Assembly: GCF_017591435.1 (NCBI RefSeq)
Contig: NC_059304.1
Coordinates: 28,524,020 to 28,588,019 of the forward strand
Direction of reading: 5' to 3'
From: Portunus trituberculatus
Lineage: Eukaryota > Arthropoda > Malacostraca > Decapoda > Portunidae
DNA: 64,000 nucleotides
The position numbers and the translations under genes were made by a program. The notes beneath the pieces are model-generated. The model ran no database searches. It saw nothing but the letters and a program-made list of their open reading frames with translations, and was not told the origin of the DNA. Below, one piece after another: positions 48,976 to 60,014 of this stretch; position 1 is the stretch's first letter, and the number at the start of each line of letters is the position of its first letter.

Positions 48976-49880
48976 ATGAGAAGGCTTATTAATGTAGAAA
49001 GAGAATTAAGATATATGAAGGAGGTGATGTCCAGTCTCTTGGACAAACAAGACCGACTGATAACGGAGAACACAGCCCTGAAATTGAAAGTAGCTGAATG
49101 TGAGAAAGTCAGTGCAATAAACCAGGAACTGAAAGAGGAGATTCTGGAAATAAGGAAGCAAAATGACATTCTAAAAACCACATGCCTAAATTATGAAAGC
49201 TCTTTAAAGAGCTTGCAGGCTAAAGTGCAGGACAGGATTACAAACAGGGCAGAAGGTGGTCTAGGTGATAACAAGGTAAAAGAACTAAGAAATGAATGGA
49301 AACAGAAGCAAGAAGAGGAAAAAGTCAAACTTTCAGAAATGGTAAGGAGACAAATTCAGGAGAACATGAAAGTTGCTGTAATAGAAGTTATCGAGGAAAA
49401 GGAAAATTTGGTGCAGGATGCAGTGGACAAGAAAAAAAACCTTCATGATTTATGGGATGAGGAGAAAGAAAAATCCAAATAAATTCACGAGAGAACGTGA
49501 AGGAAGGGAAATGGCCAAAACTGTTATCAGATGAGTACAAGACAGCACAAAAACTTGACCAGGAAGTGGAGGAAGTGATTAAGCTGGAGAGATACAGTGA
49601 AGGGTGTAGGAGACTAACGAAGGTGAAAATGAGATCTCAGGTGGCTGTAGAGGAAATTATGGCTAGAAAAGCGAAGCTGGCCGATGATGTTGATCACAAG
49701 GAAATATGGATAAAAAGAGATATGAACTTAGAGGAAAGGGAAAATTAGAAAGTGCTAAGAAGTGAAGCTAAGAGAAAAAAACGAGAAAAGGACAGAGACA
49801 GAGAAGAAGAATTTTTACTGGAGTGTTCTGGATATGAGACTAAAGAAGTGGTACCTAAGGAAAAAAAGAGGAGGTCGTGG
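48976..49880 (+). pseudogene. LINE H ORF1: coiled-coil RNA-binding protein
   Basis: A frame of 168 codons (48976-49482) starts MRRLINVERELRYMKEVMS and is rich in Leu heptads (LDKQDRLITENTALKLKVAE), predicted coiled coil. The RRM-like core follows in a shifted frame (49497-49748): EVEEVIKLERYSEGCRRLT and KEIWIKRDMNLEER. The C-terminal KLREKNEKRTETEKKNFYW and LRLKKWYLRKKRG follow to about 49890. One frame break and one stop separate the parts, so this is one of the better-preserved ORF1 copies. Confidence 0.82.
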
Positions 49881-49889
49881 AGGAGGCAA

Positions 49890-52685
49890 TGAATTAAGTG
49901 TGACTTATACTAACATAGATGGGTTGTTAACAAGTATATTGGAAGTTTGAGGTTATTTGAAAGAGAAAAAGCTGGATGTAATGTGCATCGTTGAAACAAA
50001 ACTGAAAAAAGAGATCCATGTCAACTTTAAAGAAGAGGGATTTAATACCTGGAGAAGGGACAGGAAGGATAAAGGGGGAGGAAGAATGCTAATAATGGGA
50101 GGATGTGCAATATGGTGAAGACAAAGTGGAAGTAATGGGAGCAACAATCAGAAGATTTGAAGAAAAGAAAATTATAGTTACATATGTTCCACCAAAGACT
50201 AATACATGGGAATCAGAAGAGCATAAAGATATGCAAAGAGAGGTGATAAAGTGCCTAGATAACATGATCAGAAGAGATAGAAGAATACTCTTAGTTGGAG
50301 ACTTTAACTGTAAAAAAATAAACTGGAGAGAGATGGAAGTAATGGATAATGCTGGGCAGTGGAGCGAGAAAGTGTTACAGTTGACTATGGTTAATACATT
50401 GGACCAGTGGGTGGAGGAGTCAACAAGGTACAGGGGGGAAGGAGAACCATTGTTGCTTGACCTAGGTTTCACAAAGAAACCAGAGTCCCCTCCAATCATA
50501 CAATACCTTAGTCCAATGGGGAAAAGTGATCATGTAACATTAGAGATTCAAATGCAGGAGGAAGATGAGATAAGTTACAGAGAGGACTACAAAGGAGAGA
50601 GATTAAATTATGCAAGAGCGGATTTTGAAAAATCAAGGATTTATTCTGCTGATATTGAGTGGAATAATATGTGCAGAAAGACTCTACAAGAGAAATATGA
50701 TATATTGTTGCAGAAATACAATGAAGGAGTAAAAAAGTTTGTTCCTGTTTATAGAGTTCAGAAAAAAATGCATGCTTGGTACAATGCTAGATGTATACAA
50801 GCAAAAAGGGCAAAAGATAAAGCGTGGAAGAAACTCTTAAAGCAGGGAAATGACTATAACAGACGGCAGTACAAAGATGCTAGAAATGAATATATTAGAG
50901 TAAGGAGAGAGGAAGAAAGAAAGTTTGAGAAAGATGTATTGGATAAAAGCAAAGATGAACCCAAACTTTTCTACAAATTTATGAATGGCAAAACAAAGAA
51001 TAAGTAAACAATTGAAAAAATAATTAAAGAAGGGTAGACATACCAAACAGAGAAGGAAATGTGTGAAGTAATGAATGAGAGCTTCAAAACGGTATTCACT
51101 GCAGAAGATGATTTCACAGAACCTAATAGGACATTGGATTGCCAAGGATTATGGGAGATTGCAGTGCACAAAGAGGATATTGGAAGATTACTGGATAAGT
51201 TGGAAGTCAGAAAAGCAATGGGGGCAGCTGGTGTATCAGGCTGGGTGATAAAAGAATGTAAAGAGCAATTATTGGATCCAATTTGGGAAATAATTAAAAG
51301 TTCAATAAATGAAGGGAAAGTTCCACTACAGTGGAAGAGAGCCAACGTAATACTGATATATAAAGGAAGAAAGGCAACTGAACCACTAAACTACAGACCG
51401 GTGTCACTTACAAGTGTCGTAGGGAAGTTATGTGAAATAATTATCAAAGAAAAATGGGTTAAATTTCTAGAAGAGGAGCAAGTCATATCAAAACAGACAA
51501 GTTTGGGCTCAGGACAGGGCGGTCACGTGTATCAAACTTATTAAGTTTCTACTTGAGAGTTATTGCAGGACTTGAAAGCGGAGATGGATGGTTAGACACA
51601 GTATACGTGGACATTAAAAAGCCTTTTGAAAAAGTCCTACACGGAAGACTTCTTTGGAAATTAGAGTACATAGGTGGAACCTTGCTCGAATGGACAAGAG
51701 ATTATTTCAAGGATAGGGAAATGAGAACTGTGATCAGAGATACATACTCTTCCTAGGGAAAAGTAACTAGCTGAGTGCCACAAGGGTCAGTGTTAGCCCC
51801 TATTATGTTTCAAGTTTATGTAAACGACATTCACATTGGGATAAACACTTATACATATAAATTTATTTGCTGATGATGCAAAGTTGCTTAAAGTCATCAA
51901 AACCAGAGAGAACTGTCTGCTGTTGCAGGAAGATTTAAACAAGATCTATGAATGGAGCAAGAAATGGAAATTGGAGTTTAATGCCAAGAAATGCCACATA
52001 ATGGAACTAGGAAAGAGTAAGAGAAGACCAGGATGGAACTATTTGATGGGATAGGAGCAAATAATGTAGACTAAAGGGGAAAATGATCTTGGAGTGATCA
52101 TACAAGAGAATCTAAGCCCAGATAAACACATAAGCAAGATATTTGGACTATCATATAAGATGACTAATATTAATTAGTGTAATTTCATTACATGGATAAA
52201 GATATGATGAAAAAAAAAAATCATATCAAGCATGATACGCTCAAGGCTGGAATATGCAGCAGTGGTATGGTCTCCAAGCTCTAAAAAGGATATAAGAAAA
52301 TTAGAGAGGATACAGAAGATTGCTACAAAGATGGTGCTGGAATTAAAGGACCTCACATATGAAAAACGACTGAAGGAAATGGGACTGCCAACCTTACAAG
52401 ATAGAAGAGAACGCAGGGACCTAATAACAATGTATAAGATAGTAAATGATATTGAAAAGATAGACAAAGAAGACCTGGTGCCGTTGAAAAAAGAAGATGG
52501 AAGGACAGGAGGACATGAAAAGATCAGGATGAGGCAGTGTGTGAAGGATATTGGAAAAATACAGTTTTCCCACACAGAATGGTAGAAAAATGGAATGAAT
52601 TGGATAATGCAATTGTCACAGCACATAGTGTGCATAACTTTAAAGAAAAACTAGATAAATGGAGATATGGAGACAGGACACTATG
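49890..52685 (+). pseudogene. LINE H ORF2 (EN-RT), a few lesions
   Basis: Endonuclease: VTYTNIDGLLTSILEV, DVMCIVETKLKK, then one frame of 300 codons (50105-51007) with VTYVPPKTNTWESEEHKDM, LLVGDFNCKKINW and GKSDHVTLEIQM. RT: VRKAMGAAGVSGWVIKECK, QWKRANVILIYKGRK, RPVSLTSVVGKLCEI (51059-51544), then a frameshift in FGFR. The GVPQGS glycine codon is TGA (51773-51775) before VPQGSVLAPIMFQVYVND. FADDAKLLKVI is intact (51866-51898). C-terminal arm 52232-52585 with IQKIATKMVLELKDLTYEK. About six lesions in total. Confidence 0.85.
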
Positions 52686-52735
52686 AGCCCCACTCGAACC
52701 CTGTACAATACAAGTAGGTAAATACAACTAGGTAA

Positions 52736-53717
52736 ATACACACACACAACCCTCTGCTATCATAACTTGCGCTATCGTGTTTTACTGCTATCGTGCATAC
52801 TTTAAAAGCTGAACATATTTCTGTATCACGCTCAAAATTACTGCTATCGTGTGCCCGTCATTAGAAAATTTCAAGATTATGATGTCATGTGATAGTTGAG
52901 TTTTTCTATATGCTTCTATTGAGAAATAGTTCATCAAATATTTCCCCAATCTACCCATCCACCTTAGCTCCTTATCATCCAAAATGAGGTACCATATTTG
53001 ATGACATGTAGGTTGCACTTTTTCCAATACTTTTACATACCCTAATTGCATGCATCGTTATTTTAATGCTAGTATTATCATCATTGTGAGTATTATCACT
53101 TTGAAAACTAATTATCTTAAAAATGAAAGAAATCTAACCTGTGAGGCTATGTTGCATGTTTATAAATATCAACTGATTGCCACTTTGACTCAGAGCAATC
53201 TAGCAGGGAGGAGTAACATCAAGCTCATAATCATAACAAATCAACACCATCACTGTTATGGCAACAGGAAGAAAAAGATATTACATACTTTTATTGAGAA
53301 ATAGTTCCTTCACATGTTTTCCCAATGTACCCATCCACTTTAGCTCCTAATTGTCCACAATGAGGTACTGTATTTGATGGCATATAGGTTGTACCCTTTT
53401 CCAGTACTTTTTATCTACTTTAACTGCATGCATCATTATTTTATTGCTGGTATTATCATCATTATCAGTATTATCACTTTAAAATTGAATTTTTTTTTTA
53501 TTGCTGGTATTATCATCATTATCAGTATTATCACTTTAAAAATTAATTATTGAAAACATGAAAGCAATCTAACCTGTGAGGCTGTGATGCATGTTTATAA
53601 ATGTGTATCAGCTGATCGCCAATCAATGCCAAAAGATTGAGCTACATAATCTCATACAAACTACAAGTGGTAGATTATACCAAGGAATATGGCAATAGAG
53701 CAGCTGCAAGGTCTTTT
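52736..53717. repeat. Spacer with a roughly 380 bp spaced tandem repeat
   Basis: The block 52916-53178 (ATTGAGAAATAGTTC to ACTGATTGCC) recurs at 53293-53619 with about 85 percent identity. Within the second copy a 43 bp piece (TTTATTGCTGGTATTATC and following) is itself repeated. 52747-52860 contains four CTATCGTG or CTATCATA motifs, as in the subterminal repeats of small TIR elements. No coding region. Confidence 0.8.
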
Positions 53718-53719
53718 GA

Positions 53720-54590
53720 TAAAGGAGAGTATGGGAATGAAAGAGAATGAAGAACAGGATAAAGAGCTCCAGAAATTGAAAGAAAGGATAAAAAAGAGTG
53801 GAAGAAAATGAAACTAGGCTAAGAACCGAAAATGAAGAATTAAAAGTCCAAATAGCAAACTATAAGAAATTGATGGAAGGACTCGGTAAAGCCGAGAAAG
53901 AAAAAGAAAAGCTAAAAGATCTAGTTAACAAAGAAGAAGAAAGAGTACAAGACGTGATTAAAAAGAAGTACAAGCATGGAGAATCCAAGATAAGAAAGAC
54001 AAGGAATCATTTCAAGAAGTATTTCAAGAACAGTTAAAAGAAAGAGATGAAAATATGACAAGCAAAATGATAGGAGTCCTCAAGAAAAAAGAAAATTTAG
54101 TAAGAGAAATTGTGGAAAAAAAGAAGTGTAATTATTTTTGGACTGAAAGAAAAAAAATGTTAAATATAGACCAAGAAGGGAAAAAGACGAAATGAAATCA
54201 GTAAAAGACCTACTAAAACATCTGAATGACGAGGATAGACAGAACTTAGAAGAGGAAGTAGAAGAAATCCATAGAATGGGACCATATCAAGAAGGAACAG
54301 TGAGACCAATTAAGATATTACTAAAATCACAAGCAGCAACAGAAGAAGTACTATATAGAAAAACGAAACTCAGAGAAACAGAAGGTTGCAAAGATATATA
54401 TATATATAAAGAAAAATAGAAACGAGGAAGAAAGGAAGAGAGACAATGAACTGGTGGCAGAAGCAAGAGAAAAAAATAATGAAAGGTCAGAGGAGGAGAA
54501 GAAGGCATTTTTTTGGAGAATTATAGGAGACAGGATAAGGAAATGGTATATAAAAGAGAAAGAAGAGAAAAGAATGGAGCAAGTTTAACT
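53720..54590 (+). pseudogene. LINE I ORF1, frameshifted
   Basis: Coiled-coil region in two frames (EENETRLRTENEELKVQIA, 53798-54037), then the core MKSVKDLLKHLNDEDRQNL and EEIHRMGPYQEGTVRPIKI (54192-54419). After an extra TA unit in KDIYIKKN the frame is lost before FFWRIIGDRIRKW near 54520. Same domain order as LINE E ORF1. Confidence 0.8.
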
Positions 54591-54609
54591 AAAATGATAA
54601 GAACAAGAG

Positions 54610-57405
54610 ATTAAAAATGATGTATACAAACATAGATGGGATTTTATCTAGTAAATTAGAATTAAGAGATTACATAAAGAAAGAAGAACCAGATATTGTA
54701 TGCCTGGTGGAAACAAAGTTAAATGAGGCAATAAAATAGACATAGATAAAAGGTATAATATATGGAGGAGAGACAGAGTGGGTAAAGGAGGAGGAGGAGT
54801 CATGATGATGTTAAGGAAGGAGATAGTGGTAAATCAAGTGGAGTTTGGGAAGGAAAATCAGAAATACTGTATGTTAAGATGCATATTAACAAAAGGAGTT
54901 AACAATCATTGGAACATATGTGCCACCAAAACAAACTCATGGACTAACCAAGAATATAGAGACATGATAGATGACACAATAAGGAGTCTTACAAGAATCA
55001 TTAAGGAACGGAGAAAAGTGATATTGATAGGAGATTTCAACTGTAAGGAGGTAGACTGGGAAAATTATGAAAGTGGTATGGGGGAAGATGCCTGGGGAGA
55101 TAGATTCCTGAACCTAATGATAGATAATTTGATGGTCCAAAGAGTAAAGGAAAACACAAGATTCAGAGGAAACGATGAGTTGGCAAGATTAGACCTAGTT
55201 TTTACAAGGGATATACCAATTAATGATGATATAAGATACAAGTGCCCATTGGGAAAGAGTGACCATGTAATATTAGAGATGGATATAGAAGAAGGAAAGG
55301 AAGATAGAGATGAATCATACAAAGGAGACCGATTAAATTACAGAAAGGCTGATATTGAGAATCTCAAGAACTATTTTAAAAACGTAAACTGGGAGGAGAT
55401 GGAAAACTCATTAACGGTTCAAGAGAAATATAACTTATTTTTGGAAATATACAAAACTGGGGTCAGGAATATGTTCCAAATATAGACCTAAAGAAGAAGG
55501 AAAGAAAGATTGGTTTAATGCAAGATGTGCTAGGGCAAAGGAGAAACGAGATGGAGCATGGAAAAGGTGGAGAAGAAACAGAAATCCAGAAAATAAGGAA
55601 AACTTCAAAACAGCAAGAAATGAATATGCTAAGGTGAGAAAGGAAGAAGAAAAGAACTATGAAAAGGACATTGTCGAAAAATGTAAGGAACAACCAAAAT
55701 TGTTCTACAGATTCATAAATGGAAAAATAAGACAAAAAGAAACAATAGAAAGGTTAAAAGGAGAAAACGGAATGGTGGCAGAACTGTTAAATAGTAAATT
55801 TCATGAGGTCTTTACTAAGGAATCCAAATTTGAAAGACCACAGGGTAATAGAGAGACTGTCTATATGAAAGAGATTAAAGTAACCAAGCTTGAAATAAAA
55901 AAGTTGATGACGGAATTGGATGAGGAAAAGGCAATGGGACCGGATGAAGTCTCAGGCAGAATACTGAAAGAATGTAGGAAAGAACTAGCAAGTCCAATAT
56001 ACAACATCATAAAATGCTCAATAGAAAATGGAACAGTGCCAGTGGAGTGGAAAAGAGCTGAGGTGGTTCCCATATATAAGAGCGGAAGGAAGGAAGAACC
56101 TTTAAATTACAGACCGGTATCACTAACTAGTGTAATATGCAAGATGTGTGAAAAAGTAATAAAGAAGCAATGGATCGAGTTTCTTGAAGACAACAAAATA
56201 TTATCAAATAGCCAATTTGGTTTTAGAAAAGGTCAGTCATGTGTGACAAATTTATTGAGTTTCTACTCTAGAATAGTTGATAAAGTACAGAGAGAGGGAT
56301 GGGTTGACTGTATTTATTTAGATCTAAAAAAGGCTTTTGATAAAGTGCCACATGAAAGATTACTATGGAAGTTAGAGGAGAAGGGTGGCTTAAAAGGAAG
56401 CACATTGAGATGGATGAAGAATTACTTAAGGGGGAGAGAAATAAGGACGATAGTTAAAGATATGAAGTCCAAGTGGAGAACAGTAGACAGCGGAGTGCCA
56501 CAGGGGTCAGTATTGGCACCAATACTTTTTCTCGTATATATAAATGACATGCCAGAGGGAGTGAACAGCTACATAAATCTGTTTGCAGACGATGCGAAAC
56601 TGTGCAGAGTCATTAAACAAAAGAGGATTGTGAAATACTACAGGAAGACTTAAACAAGATCTGGAAATGGAGCAAAAAATGGGAGATGGAATTCAATGTG
56701 GACAAAAGCCATGTCATGGAAATGGGAAAAAGTGAAAGACGACCAGTGGGAATCTATAAGATGGGAGATGGAGTAGAACTAGAAAAAGTAAAAAAGGAAA
56801 AGGACTTGGGAGTGACAATGGAAGAAAATAATCAACCGGTTAGCCATATTGATAGAATTTTCAGAGAGACGTATAATTTGCTAAGGAATATTGGAGTAGC
56901 ATTTCACTATATGGACAAGGAAATGATGAAGAAATTGATAAGTACTAAAATAAGACCTAGATTGGAATATGCAGGAGTTGTGTGGACTCTACAAAAAGAA
57001 ACACATAAGAAAATTAGAGAGACTACAAAAATGGCTACAAGAATGGTTCCAGAATTTAAAGGGATGGCATATGAGGAGAGACTAAAGGCAATGGATCTAC
57101 CAACCTTGGAGCAGAGAAGAGAGAGGGATCTGATACAAGTTTATAAATTGATTAACGGAATGGATGAAGTGGATAATGAGAAACTGATCCTGAGAGAAGA
57201 ATATGACTTTAGAAGCACAAGATCGCATAGTAAGAAACTAAGGAAGGGACGATGTCTGAGAGATGTTAAAATATTTAGTTTCCCGCAAAGATGTGTTGAG
57301 ACTTGGAACAGTTTGAATGAGGAAGTGGTATCAGCAAAGAGTGTACATAGTTTTAAAGAAAAATTGGATAAGTGTAGATATGGAGACGGGACCACACGAG
57401 CATAA
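54610..57405 (+). pseudogene. LINE I ORF2 (EN-RT), best preserved of its subfamily
   Basis: Endonuclease frame 54778-55485: a lesion near 54850-54930, then LIGDFNCKEVDWENYESGM, DLVFTRDIPINDDIRYK and KSDHVILEMDIEEGK. A single-base loss (RNMFQI then stop, 55485) is shared with LINE E. RT frame of 339 codons (55634-56653): DEEKAMGPDEVSGRILKEC, VEWKRAEVVPIYKSGRK, RPVSLTSVICKMC, FGFRKGQSCVTNL, GVPQGSVLAPILFLVYIND and the intact FADDAKLCRVI. Thumb and C-terminal region 56686-57405 in one frame of 239 codons, ending RYGDGTTRA. Only about three frame breaks separate it from a complete ORF2. Confidence 0.87.
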
Positions 57406-57465
57406 AGCCCAGGCCCTGTAAAACTACAACTAGGTAAATACAACTAGGTAAATACACACACACAA

Positions 57466-57578
57466 TCGTGTGCACACTTTTAAAGTAAGATTGGATAAGT
57501 GTAGATATGGAGACGGGGCCACACGAGCATAAAGCCCAGGCCCTGTAAAACTACAACTAGGTAAATACAACTAGGTAA

Positions 57579-57580
<2 letters not shown>
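57466..57580 (+). mobile_element. 3'-end fragment of a LINE K-type element
   Basis: About 115 bp beginning ATCGTGTGCACACTTTTAAA, matching the last 115 bp of LINE K (58660-58774) almost exactly. It lies after the LINE I tail and has its own AC tail. Extreme 5' truncation or unequal exchange. Confidence 0.9.

Positions 57581-57632
<52 letters not shown>
57581..57632. repeat. (AC)n tail / 5' junction of LINE K
   Basis: About 52 bp of AC; LINE K starts with TGCATCTATTTGGATTT. Confidence 0.96.
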
Positions 57633-57636
<4 letters not shown>

Positions 57637-58771
57637 TCTATTTGGATTTAAAAAAGGCGTTTGACAAAGTGCCACACGCAAGATTACTGTGGAAGTTAGA
57701 GGAGAAGGGTGGCTTAAAAGGAAGCACATTGAGATGGATAGACAATTATTTGAGGGGGAGAGAAATAAGGACGGTAGTTAAAGATATGAAGTCCAAGTGG
57801 AGAGCAGTAGAAAGCGGAGTGCCACAGGGATCAGTATTGGCACCAGTACTTTTCCTCATTTATATTAATGACATGCCAGAAGGAGTGAACAGCTACATAA
57901 ATTTGTTTTGGATGATACGAAACTGTGCAGAGTTATAAAACAAAAGGAGGATTGTGAAATACTGCAAGAAGACCTAAATAAGATCTGGGAATGGAGTAAG
58001 AAGTGGAAATGGAATTCAATGTGAACAAAAGCCATGTCATGGAAATGGGAAAGAGTGAAAGACGACCTTTGGGAATCTATAAGATGGGAGATGGAGTAGA
58101 ACTGGAGAAAGTCAAAAGGAAAAGGACTTAGGAGTGACGATGGAAGAAAACAATCAACCAGTAAGCCATATTGATAGAATTTTTAGAGAAACATATAATT
58201 TGCTAAGGAATATTGGAGTAGCATTTCACTACATGGACAAAGAAATGATGAAGAAATTGATAAATACTATAATAAGACCCACATTGGAATATGCAGGAGT
58301 AGTGTGGACCCCTCATAAAAAGAAACACATAAGAAAATTGGAGAGGCTACAAAAATGGCTACAAGAATGGTCCCAGAACTTGAAGGGATGACATATGAGG
58401 AGAGACTAAAGGCTATGGATCTACCAACCTTGGAACAAAGAAGGAGAGAGGAGACCTGATACAAGTCTATAAATTGATCAACGGAATGGACCAAGTGGAT
58501 AATGAGAAACTGATCCTGAGAGAAGAATATGACACCAAGCACAAGATCGCATAGTAAAAGCTGAGAAAAGGAAGATGTCTGAGAGATATAAAAAATATAG
58601 TTTCCGCAGAGATGTATTGAGACGTGGAACAGTTTAGATGAAGAAGTAGTGTCTGCAACGAGTGTGCACACTTTTAAAGTAAGATTGGATAAGTGTAGAT
58701 ATGGAGACGGGGCCACACGAGCATAAGTCCAGGCCCTGTAAAACTACAACTAGGTAAATACAACTAGGTAA

Positions 58772-58774
<3 letters not shown>
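57633..58774 (+). mobile_element. LINE K: 5'-truncated CR1-like LINE
   Basis: 1.14 kb starting at the RT motif CIYLDLKKAFDKVPHARL and ending with two AACTAGGTAAATAC units and AC. Close to the D/E/I subfamily. Confidence 0.89.
57636..58725 (+). pseudogene. LINE K ORF2 C-terminal half
   Basis: RT palm to C-terminal end. MDLKKAFDKVPHARLLWKL, TLRWIDNYLRGREIRTVVK, ESGVPQGSVLAPVLFLIYI (57642-57938). A base is lost in the catalytic loop (TTTTGGATGATACGAAAC), which shifts FADD out of frame. Then LLRNIGVAFHYMDKEMMKK (58134-58391) and a degraded C-terminal end. At least five frame breaks. Confidence 0.83.

Positions 58775-58843
<69 letters not shown>
58775..58843. repeat. (AC)n tail of LINE K / 5' junction of LINE J
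   Basis: 69 bp of AC, the longest AC tract here. LINE J begins with GGGACATCGTCGATGGCGGA. Confidence 0.97.
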
Positions 58844-58845
<2 letters not shown>

Positions 58846-59064
58846 GACATCGTCGATGGCGGAGGTGGTCGCTGAGCTCCAGAGCAATCATCTATAATTC
58901 TACAGTTACCTAAGAGTAACCAAGGTGGGAAAGGAGCTGGTAATGTTTGTCCGTCTCCATATAGTCATGTTAACTGTTGATTAGCAAAATAATGTCCAGT
59001 GAAGGTAAATATAAACTGTAGCCTGCGTTTGAGCCATCAGCTGGTTTGTTTACATCTGCGCAAC

Positions 59065-60000
59065 ATGGCGGCCGTGAACTCGAAAGAGGAATCAGACTTC
59101 ACAGGGTTTCAAGGAATAATGGAGAAGAGCACTTATGTGAAGAAAATTCTGGAGTTAGAAGGTAAAATTGAAAAACTGTTTGAAAAGTATGAGGGCCTGG
59201 AAACGAGTTATGACAATGTAAAGAGAGACTGTGCCGATATGAAGAAGGAAAATGCAGCACTGAAAGAGGAAGTTAAGCTAATTAAAGTGAATTGCGAAAA
59301 ATGTGGAGAATCTCTAGGAAAAGTGATGGAGAAGCAGGCTGAATGGAAAAAAAGTCAGGAAGTGGAAAGAAAGGAGGTAAATTACAAAGTTGCAAGTCTG
59401 GAAAAGGAAATCAAAGAGTCTGGGGAGAAAACTTTGGGCCTTGCTGAAATTATAGATCAACAGATCATAGAAGAGAAGATAGCTGAGAAAGTGGTGAAGG
59501 TTATTAAGTCAAATGAGACATTGGTGAGGGAAACTGTAGACAAAAGAGATGTGTGGTGATATTTGGTGTGGAGGAGGATAAGACACCGAGTAAAATGGAG
59601 AGAGAGAAAACATAAAAAGGTGATAAATAATATCATTAATGTGGTGCAGGAGGAGGAAAAGACCTAGTACAAGAAATAGAGGACTTCCATAGAATTGGAA
59701 AGTTCACAAGAGAAGGTATGAGGCCAATAAGAATCAAACTTAAGTCACAAAAGGATGTAGATGAATTGGTGGAGAAGTCATGGAGGCTAGCCCAGCAGGA
59801 AACAACAAGGAAGATTTGGTTGAGAAGAGATCTCGGTGAAAAGGAAGAGAAATGTTAAATGAGTTGAGAAAGGAGGCTTTGAAAAAAAATGAAGAGAGGA
59901 CAGAAGAGGAGAAGAAAGAGTTTTTCTGGAGAATCTTGGATATGAGACTGAGGAAGTGGTTCATAACCCAGAAAAGTACAGCAAGAAAGGACTAAAGAAA
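59065..60000 (+). pseudogene. LINE J ORF1: coiled-coil RNA-binding protein
   Basis: Start chosen at ATG 59065 (CAACATGGCGGCC context, MAAVNSKEESDF); an upstream frame without a good start extends to 58999. 165 codons to 59559 with a long coiled coil (KILELEGKIEKLFEKYEGL, ADMKKENAALKEEVKLIKV). After frame breaks near 59560-59650 the core follows: VQEIEDFHRIGKFTREGMR, IRIKLKSQKDVDELVEK, KIWLRRDLGEKE and a WRILDMRLRKWFITQ end (to about 59990). N-terminal half intact; the C-terminal half is frameshifted at a homopolymer. Confidence 0.83.
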
Positions 60001-60014
60001 CTTACATATGAGCG

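Larger units (their letters stand above)
48653..52735 (+). mobile_element. LINE H: full-length CR1-like LINE, distinct subfamily
   Basis: Starts after the SINE tail (TACACA then TGGAGCGCAGCC) and ends with ACAAGTAGGTAAATACAACT, AGGTAAATA and a 12 bp AC tail. 4.08 kb with leader, ORF1 and ORF2. Sequence is clearly different from LINEs D-G, but the 3' signature is conserved. Confidence 0.9.
53718..57455 (+). mobile_element. LINE I: CR1-like LINE, near-twin of LINE E
   Basis: 5'-truncated within ORF1 (ATAAAGGAGAGTATGGGAAT, compare 25203 in LINE D). It runs to two AACTAGGTAAATAC units and a short AC tail (57445-57465). It is the only LINE in this set whose 5' edge does not lie in an AC tract: it follows CAAGGTCTTTTG of ordinary sequence. 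Confidence 0.9.
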
